A DNA stretch of 64,000 nucleotides. Origin: Microbacterium sp. Root61. Lineage in GTDB: Bacteria; Actinomycetota; Actinomycetes; Actinomycetales; Microbacteriaceae. The stretch spans positions 2,919,712-2,983,711 of the forward strand of contig NZ_LMGU01000001.1 in NCBI RefSeq assembly GCF_001427525.1, in the 5' to 3' direction. How positions within the stretch are numbered: position 1 is the first letter of the stretch; each line of letters starts with the position of its first letter. Positions 24,901-33,328 of the stretch are shown one piece after another. The translations under genes were made by a program, and so were the position numbers. The notes below the pieces were generated by a model. It was not told the origin of the DNA, made no database searches, and worked only from the letters and a program-made list of their open reading frames with translations.

Positions 24901-26352
24901 TCAGCGCAGCTGGTCGGCGCGCACCCACGTGGCGTGGAAGCCCGACGGCACGCGCTGCGGCAGCTTGACGCGCGCAACCGGTGCGGCCTCGATGTCGTCG
25001 GCCGCGATGATGAGGATCTCGGACGTGCCCTCGATCTCGTCGGTCACGAAGGTCACCAGGTAGCCGTCGGTCTCGCCCTTCGAATTGTCGCGCGCAGCGA
25101 AGGGCGCTTCGGAGCCGTAGCGTCCCGCACCGAACTCGTGGGTCAGCTTCTGCCCGGTCGACGAGTCGAACTTGACGATGCCGTCGAACGCCAGCGTCGG
25201 CACGTTGGCGAGGCGCATGTTGTACGAATAGCGGTGGTTCTGCCCGACGATGCGGCTGTCGATGCTGGGGAACTCCATGTTCTGGTCATCCAGCACACGC
25301 TCGGTGGTCTGGCCCGTGGCCAGATCGAACTCGTAGCGGTAGATCTGCGCGTCCAGTCGCATGTACGCGAGCATGCTGGCCAGCGGGTGATCGAACCTCG
25401 ACTGGTGCTGCGGGTTCTTGACGCGGCACACGTCCATGATGACCTTGGTGCCCTCTTCCCACGAGTTGATCACGTGGTAGATGTAGCAGGGCTTGGCCTC
25501 GAACCACATCACATCGGCGTTCTGCCCGTAGCGGGGCAGCACCGCGAAGCGCGACACGAGCTCGCGGTCGTAGAAGATGCGGTACTTGCCGGCACGGCGG
25601 GCATCCTGGTCCTGCACGAGCGGGAGGTCCATCAGCACCGTGTAGTTGGTCGTGATGGCCATGTCGTGCGGCAGGCGGGGGCCGGGCAGGTCGATCTGGG
25701 CGAGGTGCGTCTGGGTGCCGTCGGGACCGATGATGCCGTACCGCATGAAGTCCATGTCGGGGCCGTAGTCGAACCACAGCAGCTCGCCGGTGCGCTCGTC
25801 GGCCTTCGGGTGCGCCATCATGTCGCCGGCGAACGTGCCGAGGAAGTCCTGCGCGCCGAGGGTCTCCAGCGACAGCGGATCGACGGCGTACGGGTCGCCG
25901 CACAGGTACCACGTGGCCAGCACCTGCCCGCGGTGGAAGATGACGTCGGTGTTGGCCGAGTCCTTGATGCCCAGGCCGTGGCCGTTGCCGAACGGATTGC
26001 CGGCCGGGTTCTCCATGAGCCCTGTCCACAGCGACTTGCCTGCGGCGGACTCCGCCTCGAATGCCTTGGTGCGCACGTAGCGGTTGCGGTAGCGCACGCG
26101 CCCGTTCTCGAAGTGGACCGCATGGATCATGCCGTCGCCGTCGAACATGTGGTACCGCCCGGGGGCGTCGAACTGGCGGTTGGGTCCGTTGCGGAGGTAG
26201 ACGCCGTTGAGGTCCTTGGGGACCTCGCCGACGACCTCGAGGTCATCGAGCGTGAGCTCGGTGGCGACGGGCGCGTAGATCCCGAGCAGGTAGGGGTTGT
26301 CGATGTCGGATGCCGGCATCGCGACGGCGATCGGCGTGTCGGGGTTGGTCAT
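24901..26352 (-). CDS. Carotenoid oxygenase family dioxygenase (stilbene/phenylpropenoid-type candidate)
   Basis: Non-haem Fe(II) seven-bladed-propeller dioxygenase cleaving C=C bonds of carotenoids, stilbenes or propenylphenols. All four iron-binding His are visible: H181 (MMAHPK), H229 (LPHDMA), H293 (IYHVIN) and a C-terminal His in SGFHATW. Length 483 residues, the size of bacterial lignostilbene/isoeugenol-type members. Tyr92 and Lys130 might correspond to the phenol-recognising Tyr/Lys of stilbene cleavers, but this needs an alignment. Start ATG 26352 overlaps the PaaN stop (ATGA); the aldehyde dehydrogenase would oxidise the aldehyde product. Substrate inferred only. Confidence 0.87.
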   Translation of the reverse strand: MTNPDTPIAVAMPASDIDNPYLLGIYAPVATELTLDDLEVVGEVPKDLNGVYLRNGPNRQFDAPGRYHMFDGDGMIHAVHFENGRVRYRNRYVRTKAFEAESAAGKSLWTGLMENPAGNPFGNGHGLGIKDSANTDVIFHRGQVLATWYLCGDPYAVDPLSLETLGAQDFLGTFAGDMMAHPKADERTGELLWFDYGPDMDFMRYGIIGPDGTQTHLAQIDLPGPRLPHDMAITTNYTVLMDLPLVQDQDARRAGKYRIFYDRELVSRFAVLPRYGQNADVMWFEAKPCYIYHVINSWEEGTKVIMDVCRVKNPQHQSRFDHPLASMLAYMRLDAQIYRYEFDLATGQTTERVLDDQNMEFPSIDSRIVGQNHRYSYNMRLANVPTLAFDGIVKFDSSTGQKLTHEFGAGRYGSEAPFAARDNSKGETDGYLVTFVTDEIEGTSEILIIAADDIEAAPVARVKLPQRVPSGFHATWVRADQLR

Positions 26353-28040
26353 TTCAGGACCGGTCCTTTGCTGTTTCGGGCTGGGCGGCGGGACTGCGTG
26401 ATCCGATACCGTCCGGCGATGAATGACTCGTCGGTGAGGGTGGCGTTGCCGGCCGGGTTCAGGCCGGAGACGTGGAAGTCGCTGAACGCCGCCGAGAAGT
26501 TGATCGGCATCGCGCCGGTGACGTTGATCGTGAGGGCGGCGCCGGCCTCGGCGTAGGCGTCGATCGCGTCGTCGATGAGGTCTTCGTCGGTGGAGTACAG
26601 GAACGCCGAGATGGCGCCGTGGGTGCGGGCGTCGCTCGTGGCCTGCTGCAGTCCGGCGCGCGCGTCGGGGGTGCGGATGAGGAAGACCACGGGGCCGAAG
26701 CACTCGCCGCCGCGGCGCTCCTGGTCGTCCTGGTCGATGAAGGCGACCAGCGGCGTCAGGGTGCGGGCAGCGGGGAAGTCGGCGTGCGGGTACGGGACGG
26801 CCGGGCGCACGACCGCGTCGCCGAGGCTGCCGGCGAGGGCGGCGACGTCGGTCACCGTGCGGTCGGACTGGATGGCCCCCATCACCGCGCCGGCGCGACG
26901 CGGTGCGTCGGCGATGTCGCTGATCGCGGCCGTGAGGCGCTGGGCGAACTCGTCGGGGGAGAGGATGCCGTCCGCGGTGCGGATGCCCGTCTCGGGCACG
27001 TAGATGTTCTGCGGTGCGGTGCACATCTGGGCGGAGAAGAGCCCGACCGCGCCGGCGATGGCGCGGATGCTGCGCCCTTCGTCCTCGAACGAGTCGATCA
27101 CGACGGCATTGACGCCGGAGGTCTCGGTGTAGACGCGGGCCTGGGTGGCGTTCGCCTCGATCCACGACCCGAAGCCGGCGGATCCGGTGAAATCGACGAT
27201 GCGGGTGCGGGGGGCGGTGACCAGCTCCTGCGTGTTGGGCGTCTCCATGGAGTCGGTCGCCAGCAGGACGGCATCCGCATCGACGCCGTACGCGACGAGG
27301 ACCTCGCGCATCGTGCGCACCGCGAGGGCCATCTGCAGCACCGAGCTGGGGTGGGGCTTGAGGACGACGGGGTTGCCTGTGGCGAGGTTGGCCAGGACGG
27401 CGGGGTACACGTTCCAGGCCGGGAAGCTGGCACAGGCGACGACCGCGGCCGTGCCCAGCGGCACCAGTCGGTAGCTCTTCTCCAGAGCGACGGTCGCATC
27501 GCCGAACACGCCGGTCCACTCCGCCGTCCGCGGCGCGCGGCTCAGGGCCTCGTGCGCCATCGCGACGGCTTCGAGTCCGCGGTCCAGCGCGTTCGTTCCG
27601 CTGCCGGACAGGCTCATGCCGCGCCCCTGGCCGGTGGTGTGCATGGCGGCGACGCCGAGCAGGTTGTTCTGGGCGAACAGGCGCTCGATGATCGCGACGC
27701 ACAGGGCGATGCGCGTCTCGGGGTCCAGCCGCGCGAGCGAGGGTGACGCCTGCTGTGCAGCATCCAGCAGCTCTTCGACGCGGGCGCGCGGGTACGAGAT
27801 CCGCAGCGGTTCCCGCGTGTACGGCGAGACCTCGTCGGTCTGCAGGGTCGGGATGCCGGGGTGCCCGACGAGCTCGAGGGTGCTGCCCTGGAGGGTGGTG
27901 AACTCGGCCACGGCCTCGTCCCAGGTGGGACCCTCGGGGACGGCTCCGGTGAAGGCGCTCCACGATTCGCGGGTGCGCAAGGCTGCCAGGGCCTGTCCGA
28001 GGAGGTCGCCGCTCGGGGACGCGTCGTCGCGCTGTGTCAT
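26349..28040 (-). CDS. paaN: PaaN-type aldehyde dehydrogenase
   Basis: NAD(P)-dependent aldehyde dehydrogenase of the PaaN group (563 residues, typical size). It has the nucleotide motif VDFTGSAGFGSW, catalytic Cys in AQMCTAPQN, and the RRGGECFGPVVF C-terminal motif. PaaN proteins were named from phenylacetate clusters, but no paaABCDE is present here. It probably oxidises the aldehyde made by the coupled dioxygenase. ATG 28040 has TACAGT 7 nt upstream (leaderless). The motif TTTACAGTACCG over that -10 recurs at the AMP-ligase promoter 0.6 kb away. Confidence 0.88.
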   Translation of the reverse strand: MTQRDDASPSGDLLGQALAALRTRESWSAFTGAVPEGPTWDEAVAEFTTLQGSTLELVGHPGIPTLQTDEVSPYTREPLRISYPRARVEELLDAAQQASPSLARLDPETRIALCVAIIERLFAQNNLLGVAAMHTTGQGRGMSLSGSGTNALDRGLEAVAMAHEALSRAPRTAEWTGVFGDATVALEKSYRLVPLGTAAVVACASFPAWNVYPAVLANLATGNPVVLKPHPSSVLQMALAVRTMREVLVAYGVDADAVLLATDSMETPNTQELVTAPRTRIVDFTGSAGFGSWIEANATQARVYTETSGVNAVVIDSFEDEGRSIRAIAGAVGLFSAQMCTAPQNIYVPETGIRTADGILSPDEFAQRLTAAISDIADAPRRAGAVMGAIQSDRTVTDVAALAGSLGDAVVRPAVPYPHADFPAARTLTPLVAFIDQDDQERRGGECFGPVVFLIRTPDARAGLQQATSDARTHGAISAFLYSTDEDLIDDAIDAYAEAGAALTINVTGAMPINFSAAFSDFHVSGLNPAGNATLTDESFIAGRYRITQSRRPARNSKGPVLK

Positions 28041-28043
28041 GAT

Positions 28044-28055
28044 CGGTACTGTAAA
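28044..28055 (-). promoter_or_regulatory. Motif TTTACRGTACCG at the paaN promoter
   Basis: TTTACAGTACCG on the minus strand, containing the -10 TACAGT. It matches TTTACGGTACCG at 28626-28637 in 11 of 12 positions. Candidate operator of a shared regulator. Confidence 0.55.
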
Positions 28056-28093
28056 CCGAGTCAGGTCGAAAGGCAAGTGCCGACGACGGGGCG

Positions 28094-28546
28094 TCAGCTC
28101 AGCAGCTGGGTGCAGCGGAACAGCGCGATCGTCCGTCCGGCCTCGTCGGCGACGGTGGCATCCCAGATCTGCGTCCGTCGCCCACCGTGCACCAACTCGG
28201 CGACTGCGGTGACGGTCCCCTCGCGGGCGGTGCCCAGATAGGACGTCTTCAGCTCGAGGGTCGCGAAGCCGGTCGCCGATGCGGGCAGCAGTAGGCGGCA
28301 GCCCAGGCCGCAGGCCGTGTCGGCGAGGGCCACGACGCTGCCGGCGTGCAGGCGCCCGTTCGGTGCGAGCTGGGCGGAGGTGACCGGCATCGTGGCGGTG
28401 AGGCGCGGCGGCTCCCACGCGGTCACCTCGATGCCCAGCACTCCGGGAAGCCGGCCGGCCAGCAGCGCGGTGAGCTCGGCGGGAGTCGGCGGATTCTCGC
28501 GGGTGCCCGGGGTCGCGCGCGGCGAGCGGTCGTCGTTCAGGGGCAT
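28094..28546 (-). CDS. PaaI-like hotdog-fold thioesterase
   Basis: A 150-residue acyl-CoA thioesterase with the hotdog signature GRLHAGSVVALADTACG (about residues 62-78), in which N/G and D/E positions activate water. It probably recycles CoA from stalled acyl- or aryl-CoA intermediates of this block. ATG 28546 is chosen because GGAGG lies 5 nt upstream; an in-frame TTG 12 nt earlier would overlap that site. It lies downstream of no coupled gene and is divergent from the AMP-ligase. Confidence 0.87.
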   Translation of the reverse strand: MPLNDDRSPRATPGTRENPPTPAELTALLAGRLPGVLGIEVTAWEPPRLTATMPVTSAQLAPNGRLHAGSVVALADTACGLGCRLLLPASATGFATLELKTSYLGTAREGTVTAVAELVHGGRRTQIWDATVADEAGRTIALFRCTQLLS

Positions 28547-28612
28547 GCCAACCTCCAAGGGAAGGCGATGTCCTGGCCGAGAAGGCGGTCAGCACTGACC
28601 TTCGCTGCTATG

Positions 28613-28637
28613 TTTACCGTACCTTTTTACGGTACCG
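28613..28637. promoter_or_regulatory. Direct repeat TTTAC(C/G)GTACC upstream of AMP-ligase
   Basis: TTTACCGTACC (28613-28623) and TTTACGGTACC (28626-28636), 13 bp start to start. The two also form TACCGT...ACGGTA dyad symmetry. The second overlaps the likely -10 TACGGT (28628-28633). Located between divergent PaaI and AMP-ligase genes and shared with the paaN promoter. Confidence 0.6.
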
Positions 28638-28652
28638 CAGAAGGGCTCTCCC

Positions 28653-30125
28653 ATGTACGTGCACGATGTCCTGGCCCGCGCCGCCGCCGACCACTCCGAC
28701 GCTCTCGCCGTCGAAGGACCCGATGGGTCGCTGAGCTTCGCCGAGCTCTGGGCCCGCGCTGAGGGGCTCGCCGCCCACTTGCAGTCGACCGGGCTGCGCC
28801 CCGGGGACGTCGTGCTGGAGGCGCTGCCGAACAGCGCCGCACTGCTGGTCAGCGACTTCGCGCTGTCTCTGGCCGGGCTCGTGCGCGTGCCGCTGAATCC
28901 GCGGCTGGGTCTGCGCGAGTGGCGTGCGATCGCCGCCGACAGCGGAGCACGCGCGTTGATCGGCACGGCGATCGATCCCACTGGCGTCGACGTGCCCCTG
29001 ATCGAGATGGCGGCGGCGCCCGCCGCGCCGCCCGTCGGCTTCCGCCCGACGCCGAGCGAGATCGCCGGCCTGGCGTACTCGTCCGGGACGACAGGGCTGC
29101 CCAAGGGCGCCGTGCGCACCCACCGGATGCGGCTGGCCTCCGCCGCCGCGATGCGCGACAGCGTGATCGGCGCCGGCATCACGGACGACGCGGATGCCGC
29201 GGCATCCGTCTATCTGCACGCCGGTCCCGCGATCCACACCTCCGGGCTGTTCGTGCTGCCGATGCTCGCGCTCGGCGTGCCGCAGCTCATGCTGGACCAC
29301 GCGCGACCCGCCCAGATCATCGACACCATCCGCACCCGGCGGGTCAGCCATCTCGCGGTCGTACCGACGGTGCTGAGCGCGCTCGCCGCCGTCGACGGCG
29401 TGAGCCGCGCGGACTTCGCGAGCGTGCGGATGCTCGCCTACGCCGGCTCGCCGATCCCGCCGGCCCAGCTCGCGCTCGCCTACGAGCGGCTGACGCCGGC
29501 GCTGGTGCAGTATTACGGCCTGGTCGAGGCGATGCCGCCGCTCTCGGTGCTGTCGGCGGCCGATCACGCGGCGGGCCTGGCGGCGCACCCCGAGCTGCTG
29601 CGCTCGGCGGGTCGGATCGTCCCGTCCGTCCAGATGCGCAGCGAGGACGGCGAGATCCTCGTGCGCGGGGATGCCGTGACCCCCGGCTACCGCAATGCGG
29701 AGACCCGCACCGATCTCGGCAAGAGCGTCCGCGACGGATGGCTGCACACCGGCGACGTCGGCCGCATCGACGGAGACCGTCTGTGGCTCACCGACCGCCG
29801 CTCCGACATGATCATCAGCGGCGGGTACAACATCTATCCGTCCGAGCTCGATGTGGTCGCCGCCGCGGTGCCGGGCGTGGACGGATGCGCCGCCGTCGGT
29901 CTTCCCGACCCCGTGTGGGGGCAGCGGCTCGAGCTGGCCTACTCCGGGGATGCGGCGGTCGACGACATCGCCGCCGCATTCGGTGATCTGCCGCGCCACA
30001 AGCAGCCCAAGGCGATCACCCGCCTTGACGCCCTGCCGCTCGGCGCGACGGGCAAGATCGACCGTCGTGCGGTCGCCGTGCTGCTCGCGGAGCGCGCCGA
30101 AGCCCGGCCAGTCGAGTCCGCATAG
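28653..30125 (+). CDS. Acyl-CoA synthetase / AMP-dependent ligase
   Basis: Adenylate-forming ligase (490 residues) activating a carboxylic acid to its CoA thioester. It has the P-loop YSSGTTGLPKGA (about residues 147-158), GWLHTGDVG with the AMP-binding Asp, hinge DMIISGGYNIYP, and catalytic Lys in GATGKIDRR. The substrate may be an aromatic or branched acid from the dioxygenase/PaaN steps. ATG 28653 follows a GAAGGG site. It has its own promoter carrying the direct-repeat motif. Confidence 0.9.
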   Translation: MYVHDVLARAAADHSDALAVEGPDGSLSFAELWARAEGLAAHLQSTGLRPGDVVLEALPNSAALLVSDFALSLAGLVRVPLNPRLGLREWRAIAADSGARALIGTAIDPTGVDVPLIEMAAAPAAPPVGFRPTPSEIAGLAYSSGTTGLPKGAVRTHRMRLASAAAMRDSVIGAGITDDADAAASVYLHAGPAIHTSGLFVLPMLALGVPQLMLDHARPAQIIDTIRTRRVSHLAVVPTVLSALAAVDGVSRADFASVRMLAYAGSPIPPAQLALAYERLTPALVQYYGLVEAMPPLSVLSAADHAAGLAAHPELLRSAGRIVPSVQMRSEDGEILVRGDAVTPGYRNAETRTDLGKSVRDGWLHTGDVGRIDGDRLWLTDRRSDMIISGGYNIYPSELDVVAAAVPGVDGCAAVGLPDPVWGQRLELAYSGDAAVDDIAAAFGDLPRHKQPKAITRLDALPLGATGKIDRRAVAVLLAERAEARPVESA

Positions 30126-30134
30126 GATGCCTCC

Positions 30135-31055
30135 GTGACCACTCCACCGCTCGCCCAGGCGATGCTCACCCTCGGTGACCAGTGGAATCTGCTGATCATC
30201 CAGCAGGCGATGCTCGGCAAGGCGCGCCGCTTCTCGCAGTGGCGGGATCTTCTCGGTCTGTCCGACAGCGTGCTCTCGGATCGACTGAAGGAACTGCTGG
30301 CTGCCGGGATCCTGCGCCAGCAGGAGTACAGCGATGCCACGCGTCGCCGCGAGGAGTACTTCCTCACCGACCGTGGCCTCGCGCTGTGGGGCCTGCTGGT
30401 CACGCTGTGGTCGTGGGAGCAGCAGTGGGCCCAGGCCCACGAGGCGACCTGGATGCTGCGGCACGAGGTCTGCGGAGCGAGCATGGTGCCGGAGTTCGGC
30501 TGCGGCGCGTGCGGTACCCATCCGGTGACCGCGCACGACACCGAGAGCACCGACCGTTCGGCAGGCGAGATCGTCGCCGGTCCGCGCGGTCGGCACCACC
30601 GCCGCGCGGTGCGCGCGCCGGACGCACAGATCCCGTGGACTTATCACGAGGAGACCTTCGCGATCATCGGCGACCGATGGAGCACGCTCCTGCTCGGCTC
30701 GTGCTTCCTGCGGGTGCGCAGCTTCGCGGCATTCCGGGAGACGCTCGGGATCGCACGCTCGGTGCTGTCCGAGCGCCTGCGGCTGTTCGTCGAGCTCGGC
30801 GTGCTGCAGGTGCAGGTCGGCCAGGACCGTCGCGAGCGCGACTACCGCCTCACCGAGAAGGGGCGCGCGTTCTTCCCGGTGTTCGCGATGATGGTCGACT
30901 GGGCCGAGACGTGGCTCGGCGAGGACACCGAGGCGCGCGACCTGCTGATCGTGCATCGCGGATGCGGCCGCCAGCTGCAGCCGGCCCTGTTCTGCCCGTC
31001 GTGCGGCGACCGGATCGAGCGCACCGACATCCGCTTCGAGCCGACCGCGGCCTGA
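30135..31055 (+). CDS. Tandem HxlR regulator with two Cys/His ribbon modules
   Basis: A 306-residue regulator with internal duplication. HxlR winged helix 1 (about 5-100) is followed by a ribbon with H110, C113, C123, C126. HxlR winged helix 2 (about 172-262) is followed by a ribbon with H274, C277, C287, C290. Both ribbons have exactly H-x2-C-x9-C-x2-C, a probable zinc or FeS site. Most HxlR proteins are single-domain dimers, so one chain could bind a whole operator. TAGGAT lies 6 nt before GTG 30135 (leaderless), 9 bp after the AMP-ligase stop. A paralogue lies at 39619-40596. Function as local regulator is inferred. Confidence 0.85.
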   Translation: MTTPPLAQAMLTLGDQWNLLIIQQAMLGKARRFSQWRDLLGLSDSVLSDRLKELLAAGILRQQEYSDATRRREEYFLTDRGLALWGLLVTLWSWEQQWAQAHEATWMLRHEVCGASMVPEFGCGACGTHPVTAHDTESTDRSAGEIVAGPRGRHHRRAVRAPDAQIPWTYHEETFAIIGDRWSTLLLGSCFLRVRSFAAFRETLGIARSVLSERLRLFVELGVLQVQVGQDRRERDYRLTEKGRAFFPVFAMMVDWAETWLGEDTEARDLLIVHRGCGRQLQPALFCPSCGDRIERTDIRFEPTAA

Positions 31056-31061
31056 TCGGGG

Positions 31062-32111
31062 TCAGCCGATCGGCGTGCTCCGGATCTCGGCGGCGGCCTC
31101 GAGCCCGGCCGACAGGAACGGGAGCACGGCATCGCCGGCGCTGTCGAAGCCGGGACCGCTGCCCGAGCCCGCGCGCCGACGATGGTCGATGCCGGCCGCG
31201 ATCACCGCGATCTTGAACCGGGCTAGCGCCAAGTGGAACGCCCAGTCCTCCAGAGGTGCGCCGCCCTCGGCCTCGTACTCGGCGGCCAGCGCCCCGGCCG
31301 AAGGCAGGGTCGCGGCGGTCCAGGCGGTCGGACTGCCCAGGATGAGATCGAGCGCGGGATGCCGGTACGCGCACATCATCGCGACATCGGCGACGGGGTC
31401 GCCGATGGTCGACAGCTCCCAGTCGACGACCGCGAGCACGCGCGGGGTCGGGCCGAGCTGCAGCAGCGTGTTGTCGACGCGGTAGTCGCCGTGCACGATC
31501 CCGGTCGAGCGCTGTCGGCCGGGCATCGCCTGCTGCAACCGGGCGATCAGCGCGGCGGCGGCATCCGTCGTCTCGGCGTCGGGAGTGGCCACCAGCTCCC
31601 ACTGGCCGCTCCAGCGTCGCAGCTGGCGCTGGGCGTAGCCGTCGGGGCGGCCGAAGTCGGCGAGACCGGCGGCGACATGGTCGACCCGGTGGAGCGCCGC
31701 CAGGGTGCGCACCAGCTCGGTCATCGCCGCGGTGCGGGTCGGTTCATCCAGAGCGAGGAGGTCGTCCTCGGTCTGGATGGACGCACCGCTGACGAAGGCC
31801 GCGACCGCGAAGGGGCCGCCCACCACCGTCTCGTCGGTGCAGAAGACGACGGCCTCGGCCACCGGCACGGGCGTGCCCTGCAGCGCACGGGTGACCCGGA
31901 ACTCGCGGCCGACATCGTGCGCGGAGGGGGTCCGTCCGCTCCGCGGCGGCATCCGCAGGACCCAGGCGCGCGCGCCGTCGTCGAGGCGGAAGGTGAGGTT
32001 GGACCGGCCGCCGGTGATCAGCGTCGCCGCCAGCGGTCCCGCCGTCTCGGTGCCGTTCGCCTCGAGGACCTCCCGGATGCGGCCGAGTTCGGTAGGGGTG
32101 AGTTCCGTCAT
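31062..32111 (-). CDS. APH-like phosphotransferase family protein
   Basis: A 349-residue kinase-fold protein of the aminoglycoside phosphotransferase family, of the type fused to or neighbouring acyl-CoA dehydrogenases (ACAD10/11-like). Catalytic loop VHGDYRVDN and the Mg-binding VVDWELSTIGDP are intact, with GGRSNLTFRL at the ATP-binding edge. In ACAD10/11 such domains phosphorylate 4-hydroxyacyl-CoAs so that the dehydrogenase partner can eliminate phosphate; that role fits here. Start ATG 32111 overlaps the dehydrogenase stop (ATGA). Confidence 0.85.
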   Translation of the reverse strand: MTELTPTELGRIREVLEANGTETAGPLAATLITGGRSNLTFRLDDGARAWVLRMPPRSGRTPSAHDVGREFRVTRALQGTPVPVAEAVVFCTDETVVGGPFAVAAFVSGASIQTEDDLLALDEPTRTAAMTELVRTLAALHRVDHVAAGLADFGRPDGYAQRQLRRWSGQWELVATPDAETTDAAAALIARLQQAMPGRQRSTGIVHGDYRVDNTLLQLGPTPRVLAVVDWELSTIGDPVADVAMMCAYRHPALDLILGSPTAWTAATLPSAGALAAEYEAEGGAPLEDWAFHLALARFKIAVIAAGIDHRRRAGSGSGPGFDSAGDAVLPFLSAGLEAAAEIRSTPIG

Positions 32112-33328
32112 CGTGCCGCTTCCGCGTCCCGACGGGCCTTCCCCAGTGCCCGACGTGCGATCGACCAGCGGTGCACCTCGGAGGCGCCGTCGTAGATGCG
32201 GAACGGCCGCAACTCGCGGGCGACCCGGGCGATGGGCAGCTCCGCAGAGACCCCCAGGCCACCGCACATCTGCATCGCGCGGTCGGCGACGCGGCCGAGC
32301 GCTTCGGCCGCGAAGGTCTTCGCGATCGACGTCGAGGTCGCCCCGCGTCCGCCCGCGTCGAGCTCGGCGCACGCCTCGCGCAGCAGTGCGCGCGTGGCGG
32401 CCAGATCGATCTCGCTGTCGGCGATCGCCTGCTGCGTCATGCCGAGGTCGCCGAGACGCGACCCGAACATCTCGCGTTCGTTCACGTAGGTCAGGGCGGT
32501 GTCGTGCGCGCGGCGGGCGGCGCCGAGCCACCGCATCACGTGTGTCATCCGCGCCGGTCCGAGACGCACCTGCGCGTACGCGAAGCCTTCGTCCGCGCCG
32601 CCGAGGACGTCCTCGTCCGGGACGAACACATCCTCGAACGTGACCTCGCAGTGACCGCCGAGCGAGGCGCGGTCGATCGTGGCGATGTGGCGCACGACGG
32701 TGATGCCGGGGGTGTCCGCGGCGGCGAGCAGCATGGTCGCGCCGGACAGATCCCCGGGTTCGCCTGCGGTGCGGGCCATGATGATGAAGAACCCCGCGCC
32801 ATCCGCGCCGGTGATGAACTGCTTGCGCCCGTTGACGAGCCAGCCGCCGTCCACCCGCGTGGCGCGCGTGCGCAACGCCGAGGGGTCCGAGCCGGCACCG
32901 GGGGAGGGCTCGGTCATCGCGAACGCCGAGCGCAGCTCGCCGCGCACCAGCGGTCCGAGGAAGCGCTCCGCCTGAGGCGGCGTCGCCAGCTTCTCCAGCA
33001 GGTGCATGTTGCCCTCGTCCGGGGCCTGGATGTTCAGCGCCACCGGCCCGAACAGCGAGTACCCCGCGGCCTCGAACACGGGGGCGCGGTCGAGCATGTT
33101 GAGCCCGAGGCCGCCGAGTGCGACCGGGGCGTGCGGCGCGAACACGCCGGCATCCTTCGCAGCGCCCTGCAGTCGCACGCGCAGCTCATCTCCGCCCGCA
33201 GCAGCGATGTCGCCGTCGTGCAGGTCGTCGAGCGGCAGCACCGTCGTGCGGACGAACGCCGTTGTGGCCGCCGTGATCTCGGCGACGGAGCGGGCAGGGG
33301 TCGAAGATGCGAGATCGGATGCCGACAT
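32108..33328 (-). CDS. Acyl-CoA dehydrogenase
   Basis: FAD enzyme (406 residues) oxidising or processing an acyl-CoA. It has the helical N-domain, the beta-domain motif FAMTEPSPGAGSDPSA (about 142-157) and C-terminal MQMCGGLGVSAELP plus the RIYDGASEVHRWSIARR terminus typical of ACAD10/11-type enzymes. It is coupled on both sides (ATGA to the kinase; 1-nt TGATG overlap with the SDR stop). Pairing with an APH-like kinase suggests processing of a 4-hydroxyacyl-CoA; the substrate is unidentified. Confidence 0.9.
   Translation of the reverse strand: MSASDLASSTPARSVAEITAATTAFVRTTVLPLDDLHDGDIAAAGGDELRVRLQGAAKDAGVFAPHAPVALGGLGLNMLDRAPVFEAAGYSLFGPVALNIQAPDEGNMHLLEKLATPPQAERFLGPLVRGELRSAFAMTEPSPGAGSDPSALRTRATRVDGGWLVNGRKQFITGADGAGFFIIMARTAGEPGDLSGATMLLAAADTPGITVVRHIATIDRASLGGHCEVTFEDVFVPDEDVLGGADEGFAYAQVRLGPARMTHVMRWLGAARRAHDTALTYVNEREMFGSRLGDLGMTQQAIADSEIDLAATRALLREACAELDAGGRGATSTSIAKTFAAEALGRVADRAMQMCGGLGVSAELPIARVARELRPFRIYDGASEVHRWSIARRALGKARRDAEAAR

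Noticed and set aside
26356..26367. Perfect palindrome AGGACCGGTCCT before the dioxygenase start
   Set aside because: It is the coding end of paaN (Gly-Pro-Val-Leu) inside an overlapping operon; no reason to expect an operator there.
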